64,000 nt of DNA from Actinomyces trachealis (GTDB lineage: Bacteria; Actinomycetota; Actinomycetes; Actinomycetales; Actinomycetaceae). Each line of letters opens with the position of its first letter. Positions within the stretch are counted from its first letter, which is position 1. Made by a program: the position numbers and the translations under genes. Where the stretch lies: NCBI RefSeq assembly GCF_015711475.1, contig NZ_CP065027.1:2232001-2296000 (forward strand), written 5' to 3'. The notes beneath the pieces were generated by a model. The model was not told where the DNA came from. It made no database searches and saw only the letters and a program-made list of their open reading frames with translations. Of the stretch, positions 59,082 through 64,000 are shown piece by piece.

Positions 59082-61943
59082 TCAGGCCTTGGAGGAGCGC
59101 GTCGAGCACGCGGAGGTCGTGTTCTTCTTCGCCGTCGTCTTGCGCTTCTTGGCGGGACCCTTGGCCCGCTTCTCCGCCAACAGCTCGTATGCGCGCTCCG
59201 GCGTAACCGTGGCCGGGTCGTCGTCGCGGCGCAGAGTCACATTCGTCTCTCCGTCCGTGAAGTACGGGCCAAAGCGCCCGTCCTTAATAGCCACCGGGCG
59301 CCCGGAGACCGGGTCCGTGCCCAGCTCGCGCAGCGGCCCACGCGCCGTCGCCTGCCCGCGCCGCCGTTTAGGTTGCGCAAAGATCTCTAGTGCCTGCTCC
59401 AGGGTCACCGTGAGCAGCTGCTCCTCGCTCTCCAGGGAACGCGAGTCCGTGCCCTTCTTCAAGTACGGCCCATAGCGCCCGTTCTGTGCGGTGATGTCCA
59501 CGCCCTCCGCGTCCTGCCCCACCACACGCGGCAGGCTCAGCAGGTCCAGGGCCTGTTCCAGGGTCACCATGGACAGGTCCATGCTCTTAAACAACGACGC
59601 CGTGCGCGGCTTGGGTCCAGCAGCCTTCTTAGATGTGCGCTTCTTAGGCTTCGCGGCGGCACCCTCAGCGGCACCGTCAACAGCACTGCCAGCGGCGCCC
59701 TCCGCAGTCTCCGCCGGGGCTTCCGGCTCAGGCAGCACCTCAGTGACGTAGGGTCCGTAGCGGCCATCCTTGGCGATGATGGTGTGACCTGTGACCGGGT
59801 CCACGCCCAACTCACGGCCGTCGTCGGCAGCGCGGGCAAAAAGCTCATGCGCCCGCTCCACCGTCAACTCATCGGGGGCCAGGTCACTCGGCACGTTGGC
59901 ACGCTTACCCTCAGCATCCTCCAGGTAGGGTCCGTAGCGGCCCACGCGCAGGGTGATGCCCTCACCAATCTCCACAGAGTTCACGCTGCGGGCGTCGATC
60001 TCCCCCAGGCCCGCGAGCATCTGCGCCAAGCCCAGGCGGCCACTGCCAGAGACGTCGCCCGCCCCAGCGTCACCGACACCGTCGCCCCCCTCACCAGCAC
60101 CCTTATAGAAGCGCGTCAGCCAGGCCACCCGGTCCAACTCACCAGCAGCAATCCGGTCCAGGTCCCGTTCCATCGACGCGGTGAAGTCGTAGTCCACCAG
60201 CTCGGAGAAGTTCTCCTCCAGCAAACGAGTCACCGCAAAAGCCAGCCAGCTGGGCACCAACGCCTGCCCCCGGTGATCCACGTAACCGCGGTCAGAGATC
60301 GTGGACATGGTGGCGGCGTAAGTGGAGGGGCGGCCAATCTCCCGCTCCTCCAAGGCCTTGACCAGGGAGGCCTCCGTGTAGCGCGGCGGCGGCGTGGTCT
60401 CGTGCCCTCCAGCCTCAGCCCGCTCAGTGGCCAACTCCTGGCCCGCCACCATCGCAGGCAAGCGCACCTCACGGTCCGTGCCCCTGGCATCCCCCTCGGC
60501 GCCTTCGTAACGTTCGGCGTCGCGGCCCTCCTCGTAGGCGGCCAGGAAGCCCCGGAAGGTGATGACCGTGCCAGAGGCAGTCAGCTGGGCGGTCTTGAAG
60601 GAGTCTCCAGCGTCACGGGCCTCCCCCAGCACGTCGCTGATCGGCACCTCCACGTGGACGGTTGCGGTGGATCCAGTGGCGTCGGCCATCTGGGAGGCCA
60701 CAGTGCGCTTCCAGATCAGCTCGTAGAGCTTGAACTGTGAGCCGGTCAGGGCACTGGCCACCTGCGCGGGGGTGCGGAAGTGGTCTCCGGCGGGGCGGAT
60801 CGCCTCGTGCGCCTCCTGTGCCCCCTTGGACTTGGTCGCATAGGTGCGCGGCTTGGCGGGCACGTACTGGGCACCGTAAAGCTCAACCACCTGGGTGCGG
60901 GCGGCGGCCACAGCCTGTCCGGACAGCACGGTGGAGTCCGTACGCATGTAGGTGATGTAACCGTTCTCGTACAGGCTCTGGGCCACGCGCATGGTCTCGC
61001 GCGGGTTCATGCGCAGCTTGCGGGAAGCCTCCTGCTGCAGGGTGGAGGTGGTAAAGGGGGCAGCGGGGCGACGCCGGTAGGGCTTCTCCGCCACCTTGGC
61101 TACTTTGGCCGTAGCGCGGGTGATGGCATTGGCCACGGCCTTGGCCCCACCCTCGTGCAGATGGATCAGCTGGGCCTTGCGCGCGGAGGCGGTGAGCTCA
61201 CCGGCGTCGGTGAAGTCCCGTCCGGTGGCCACGCGGCGCCCATCCAGGCTGGTCAGGCGGGCGGTAAAGGTAGCGTCCTGGCGGGCGCCAGCATCGACCT
61301 TAGAGAGCACGGTGGTGAGGTCCGCCTCCACCCCCCAGTAGGCGGCGGAGACAAAGGCCATGCGCTCACGCTCACGCTCCACCACCAGGCGAGTAGCCAC
61401 GGACTGCACGCGCCCGGCGGACAGGCCCGCGCGGACCTTGCGCCACAGCACCGGAGAAACCTCGTAACCCACCAAGCGGTCCAGGATTCGGCGGGTCTCC
61501 TGGGCGTCCACCAGGTCCATGTCAATGTCCCGGGTGGCGGACAGGGCGCGGGTGACCGCCTCCTTAGTGATCTCCGTAAAGGTCATGCGTTTCACCGGCA
61601 CCTTGGGTTTCAAGACCTCTTTGAGGTGCCAGGCGATGGCTTCCCCCTCACGATCATCATCGGTGGCGAGGTAGAGCTCGTCGGCCTCCTTGAGGGCTTT
61701 CTTCAGCGCCGTGACGGTCTTCTTCTTGTCCGGGTTCACCACGTAGTAAGGGGTGAAGCCGTCCTCCACGTCCACGGCGAAGCGCCCATAAGGGCCCTTC
61801 TTCATGATGGCGGGCAGCTCGGAGGGCTGCGGCAGGTCCCGGATGTGCCCGACGGAGGCCTCGACGTCAAACTCCGGGCCGAGGTAGCCAGCGATGGAGC
61901 GCACCTTGTTTGGGGATTCGACAATCACAAGCTTGGTTGACAC
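59082..61943 (-). CDS. topA: DNA topoisomerase I
   Basis: This type IA topoisomerase of 953 residues relaxes negative supercoils. The TOPRIM domain begins [20 protein letters not shown] and includes [16 protein letters not shown]. The cleavage region contains the active-site Tyr in [13 protein letters not shown]. The C-terminal part has four repeats of the type G-R-Y/F-G-P-Y (around 59930, 59760, 59470 and 59270 in base position), as in actinobacterial TopA, and ends in a Lys-rich tail ([11 protein letters not shown]) with serine and cysteine. GTG 61943 is preceded by AGGAAGG; the ORF extends seven codons further. It is separated from tmk-holB by the island. Confidence 0.96.
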   Translation of the reverse strand: MSTKLVIVESPNKVRSIAGYLGPEFDVEASVGHIRDLPQPSELPAIMKKGPYGRFAVDVEDGFTPYYVVNPDKKKTVTALKKALKEADELYLATDDDREGEAIAWHLKEVLKPKVPVKRMTFTEITKEAVTRALSATRDIDMDLVDAQETRRILDRLVGYEVSPVLWRKVRAGLSAGRVQSVATRLVVERERERMAFVSAAYWGVEADLTTVLSKVDAGARQDATFTARLTSLDGRRVATGRDFTDAGELTASARKAQLIHLHEGGAKAVANAITRATAKVAKVAEKPYRRRPAAPFTTSTLQQEASRKLRMNPRETMRVAQSLYENGYITYMRTDSTVLSGQAVAAARTQVVELYGAQYVPAKPRTYATKSKGAQEAHEAIRPAGDHFRTPAQVASALTGSQFKLYELIWKRTVASQMADATGSTATVHVEVPISDVLGEARDAGDSFKTAQLTASGTVITFRGFLAAYEEGRDAERYEGAEGDARGTDREVRLPAMVAGQELATERAEAGGHETTPPPRYTEASLVKALEEREIGRPSTYAATMSTISDRGYVDHRGQALVPSWLAFAVTRLLEENFSELVDYDFTASMERDLDRIAAGELDRVAWLTRFYKGAGEGGDGVGDAGAGDVSGSGRLGLAQMLAGLGEIDARSVNSVEIGEGITLRVGRYGPYLEDAEGKRANVPSDLAPDELTVERAHELFARAADDGRELGVDPVTGHTIIAKDGRYGPYVTEVLPEPEAPAETAEGAAGSAVDGAAEGAAAKPKKRTSKKAAGPKPRTASLFKSMDLSMVTLEQALDLLSLPRVVGQDAEGVDITAQNGRYGPYLKKGTDSRSLESEEQLLTVTLEQALEIFAQPKRRRGQATARGPLRELGTDPVSGRPVAIKDGRFGPYFTDGETNVTLRRDDDPATVTPERAYELLAEKRAKGPAKKRKTTAKKNTTSACSTRSSKA

Positions 61944-62191
61944 GACGGCCTTCCTAGCGGACACGACAAGGCGTGGGGACGGGGTCCACGCGGAGCGACC
62001 GCGCTGGACGGGGCAGGCCGACTGTAGCCCAACAGCGGCCCCTATGGCTCGGGACGAACGTCAAGGACCACCCACCAAGACGGTCCATACGCCAGTAGAC
62101 CAGGCCTCAAACAGCCCCCACCCTTAGTTTTCACAGGCGAAGCACAGTCCTGGCACTGGCGTCTCACAGCGCTAAAGTCTTTGATTAACCT

Positions 62192-62932
62192 ATGACTTCC
62201 AGTACCGGGACGCTCACCCGCCCTGATGGTTCCCCTGTACGGGTACTAGTCGTCGACGACGAGCAGACGCTCGCCGACCTGCTTGCCTCCACCCTGCGCT
62301 ACGAGGGCTGGCAGGTGACCACAGTCGCTACCGGCGGGGCCGCCGTACGCACCGCCAAGGACCTGGACCCCGACGTCATCGTCCTGGACATCAAGCTGCC
62401 GGACTTCGACGGTCTAGAAGTCATGCGCCGCATACACGGGCACAAGCCCGGTGTGCCGGTCCTCTTCCTGACAGGCCAGGACGCAGTGGAGGACCGTGTT
62501 GCTGGCCTGACCGCTGGCGGAGACGATTACATCACCAAGCCCTTCTCACTGGAAGAGGTGGTGGCGCGGCTGAGCGCCCTGCTGCGCCACTCAGGCGCCC
62601 AGGAAGACAAGCCCGAATCGGTGCTGCAGGTCGGGAACCTGGTCATGCACGAAGACTCCCATGAGGTGAGCCGTGACGGGAAGCTGATCCACCTGACCGC
62701 CACCGAATTTGAGCTACTCCGCTACCTTATGCGCAACCCGCGCCGCGTCCTGTCCAAGACGCAGATCCTGGACCGCGTCTGGAACTACGACTTTGACGGG
62801 CAGGCAAACATAGTGGAGCTGTATATCTCCTACCTGCGGCGCAAGATCGACAAGGGCCGCGAGCCCATGATTCACACCGTGCGCGGGGTCGGCTACGTTC
62901 TCAAGCCGGTCCCGAGCACCAGTATCAACTGA
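62192..62932 (+). CDS. Orphan OmpR-family response regulator
   Basis: This 246-residue protein has a receiver domain with phospho-acceptor Asp in VIVLDIKLPDFDG, Thr in LFLTGQD and Lys in ITKPFSLEEV. The winged helix follows (TATEFELLRYLMRNPRRVLS, YISYLRRKIDKG, RGVGYVLK). It resembles the regulator at 28067 in length and domain order. No histidine kinase gene is adjacent: a PAP2-type gene on the other strand follows. It is divergent from topA, with 248 bp between them. Its kinase must be encoded elsewhere. Confidence 0.9.
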   Translation: MTSSTGTLTRPDGSPVRVLVVDDEQTLADLLASTLRYEGWQVTTVATGGAAVRTAKDLDPDVIVLDIKLPDFDGLEVMRRIHGHKPGVPVLFLTGQDAVEDRVAGLTAGGDDYITKPFSLEEVVARLSALLRHSGAQEDKPESVLQVGNLVMHEDSHEVSRDGKLIHLTATEFELLRYLMRNPRRVLSKTQILDRVWNYDFDGQANIVELYISYLRRKIDKGREPMIHTVRGVGYVLKPVPSTSIN

Positions 62933-63046
62933 GGCGACGGCGCCGCCCAGCTTCCCGGAGTCACGCCGCTGCGCCCGGCCGTCACGGCACAGTGCACGGT
63001 GCGTCTGTCCGCCGTCGATCCGTCTGCCTGAGGCGTTAGCCCGGGG

Positions 63047-63931
63047 CTACCGGTCTAGGCCCCTGGAAGTGTGTGACAGGAGTGTCAGCAGCGCCATACT
63101 GACACAGGACAGCGCCACGATGGCGGCCACACCAGCGCTGTAGGCCACGAAGGTGTCCACCCGGGTGGCGGTCTCCGCCGTGCCCTGTAAGGTCCATAAC
63201 TCCAGGGGAGTCGCCACCAGGCCACACGCTACGCCCACCAACAGCAGCAAGTACGCTGGCCTCCGGCTGCCCGGCGTGAGACTGTCATCGTCCCAGCAGC
63301 CACCGGCCACCGCGAGCGCACCCCACCCCAGGGCCAGCAGCAGTGCCGCAACGACGTCGGCAGGCCGGTGCCACTGGCAGACCAGCGTCGAGTAGCCGAT
63401 AGTGGCGGCGATCAGCGCGCCCGCCCAGGCAGCTGCAGGGCGCCACCGTGCGGAGACCACCAGCACCAGTGCGACAGCGGCTGAGGCAGCGACGGCGGTG
63501 TGCCCCGAAGGTAGGGTGTTGGCCCCGTCCCAGCGCTGTGAGAGCCCGTAATCCGGCCGCCACAGCACCCAGTGCTTGAGGACCTGAGTGGAGACGTTGG
63601 TGGCCACGACGACGCCAGCAGCCCACAGGGCGCGCCGACGACTGCCCCGCCACAGTGCCAGGGCCAACACCAACAGGATCAGTGCCACCAGGCTGGGCAA
63701 GGTGATGACGTGCAGCAGGCTACGAGCATGCCTGGACACGAAGCGAGCCCCGATCAGTGAGCCGGTGAGGGCTGCCTGCTCCATCAGCTGACCGGTACGG
63801 GTGAGCACCAGCGTGCCCCAGGTCCCCAGCACGCCAGCAAAGCTCAGCAGGGCCAGCAGCGCTGCCAGCAGCCGGTGCGCGGGCTGGGCCGCAGGAACCG
63901 TCCGGGTGGCGGGGACGGCAGGTAGCACCAT
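63047..63931 (-). CDS. PAP2-superfamily membrane phosphatase
   Basis: This 294-residue protein has about six helices. The three PAP2 motifs are visible: K-x6-R-P in LKHWVLWRPDYG, P-S-G-H in LPSGHTAVAA, and S-x5-H-x3-D in STLVCQWHRPADV (the usual Arg after Ser is replaced by Thr/Leu). Members dephosphorylate lipid phosphates such as phosphatidate or undecaprenyl pyrophosphate in the membrane. The usual first catalytic Arg of motif 3 is not evident, so activity is less certain. It stands alone, near the window edge. Confidence 0.82.
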   Translation of the reverse strand: MVLPAVPATRTVPAAQPAHRLLAALLALLSFAGVLGTWGTLVLTRTGQLMEQAALTGSLIGARFVSRHARSLLHVITLPSLVALILLVLALALWRGSRRRALWAAGVVVATNVSTQVLKHWVLWRPDYGLSQRWDGANTLPSGHTAVAASAAVALVLVVSARWRPAAAWAGALIAATIGYSTLVCQWHRPADVVAALLLALGWGALAVAGGCWDDDSLTPGSRRPAYLLLLVGVACGLVATPLELWTLQGTAETATRVDTFVAYSAGVAAIVALSCVSMALLTLLSHTSRGLDR

Positions 63932-64000
63932 CCTTTGGGCGGTGCCGGTTGGTCCTGGTAGTACTGCTTCGCGATGCCGTCTGGCGGCATCGGGGTCCGT

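Noticed and set aside
60780..61940. Long plus-strand frame opposite topA
   Set aside because: Antisense shadow of a highly conserved gene. Its Gly/His/Val-rich translation resembles no protein.

Overview
The window is GC-rich DNA from a high-GC Gram-positive bacterium. Lsr2, CarD, SenX3/RegX3, an XPB-type helicase, a WXG100 protein and CIRCE-controlled groEL fit an actinobacterium. The gene content and the gpmA-senX3-regX3-carD-ispD order suggest the family Actinomycetaceae (inference; no rRNA is present).

Layout. 1-3.4 kb: the end of a ModB-ModC molybdate transporter fusion, a MoeB/ThiF-like adenylyltransferase and a zinc alcohol dehydrogenase. 3.4-6 kb: a restriction-modification pair. 6-19.4 kb: an unusual 13.4-kb block bounded by a 1,240-bp inverted repeat (6054-7293 and 18202-19441). 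Each repeat arm carries the same MacB-type ABC ATPase, and each drives a different FtsX-type permease pointing inward. Between the permeases lie a LuxR-type response regulator with a divergent histidine kinase, a decayed IS481-like element, and an ISL3-like element that is itself interrupted by a second IS with a 6-bp target duplication. 19.4-22.3 kb: hisN-like phosphatase, uppP, a PIN-domain ORF and an ATPase remnant. 22.3-32.6 kb: XPB helicase, TPM-domain protein, PspA, NYN nuclease, an OmpR/histidine kinase pair, an HD-type protein and a WXG100 protein. 32.7-41.7 kb: groEL with two CIRCE operators, a UMF1-type MFS transporter, ispD, carD, regX3, senX3, gpmA, lsr2 and tRNA-Thr(CGT). 42-47 kb: asparaginase, a tripeptidyl-aminopeptidase-type lipoprotein, holB and tmk.

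47.3-56.3 kb is the most interesting part: an accessory block inserted between tmk and topA. It encodes the complete arginine deiminase pathway (arcA, arcB, arcC), then an arginine:glycine amidinotransferase (AGAT) homologue with its catalytic Asp-His-Cys intact, then an overlapping cluster of DMT transporter, true creatininase, BCCT transporter and a TetR regulator. No arcD antiporter, creatinase, urease or sarcosine oxidase is present. The set suggests a hypothetical cycle. A guanidino compound (creatine from creatinine, or guanidinoacetate) would pass its amidino group to ornithine. The arginine formed would be fermented by ArcA/B/C, giving ATP and regenerating ornithine. I do not know of a description of such a urea-free pathway.

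56.3-62 kb: a decayed DUF3995-like gene, a stray topA fragment, two tandem paralogous membrane-anchored proteins of identical length, and topA. 62-64 kb: an orphan OmpR regulator and a PAP2 phosphatase. The stray topA piece and the tandem duplicates mark the region between tmk and topA as a rearrangement hot spot.
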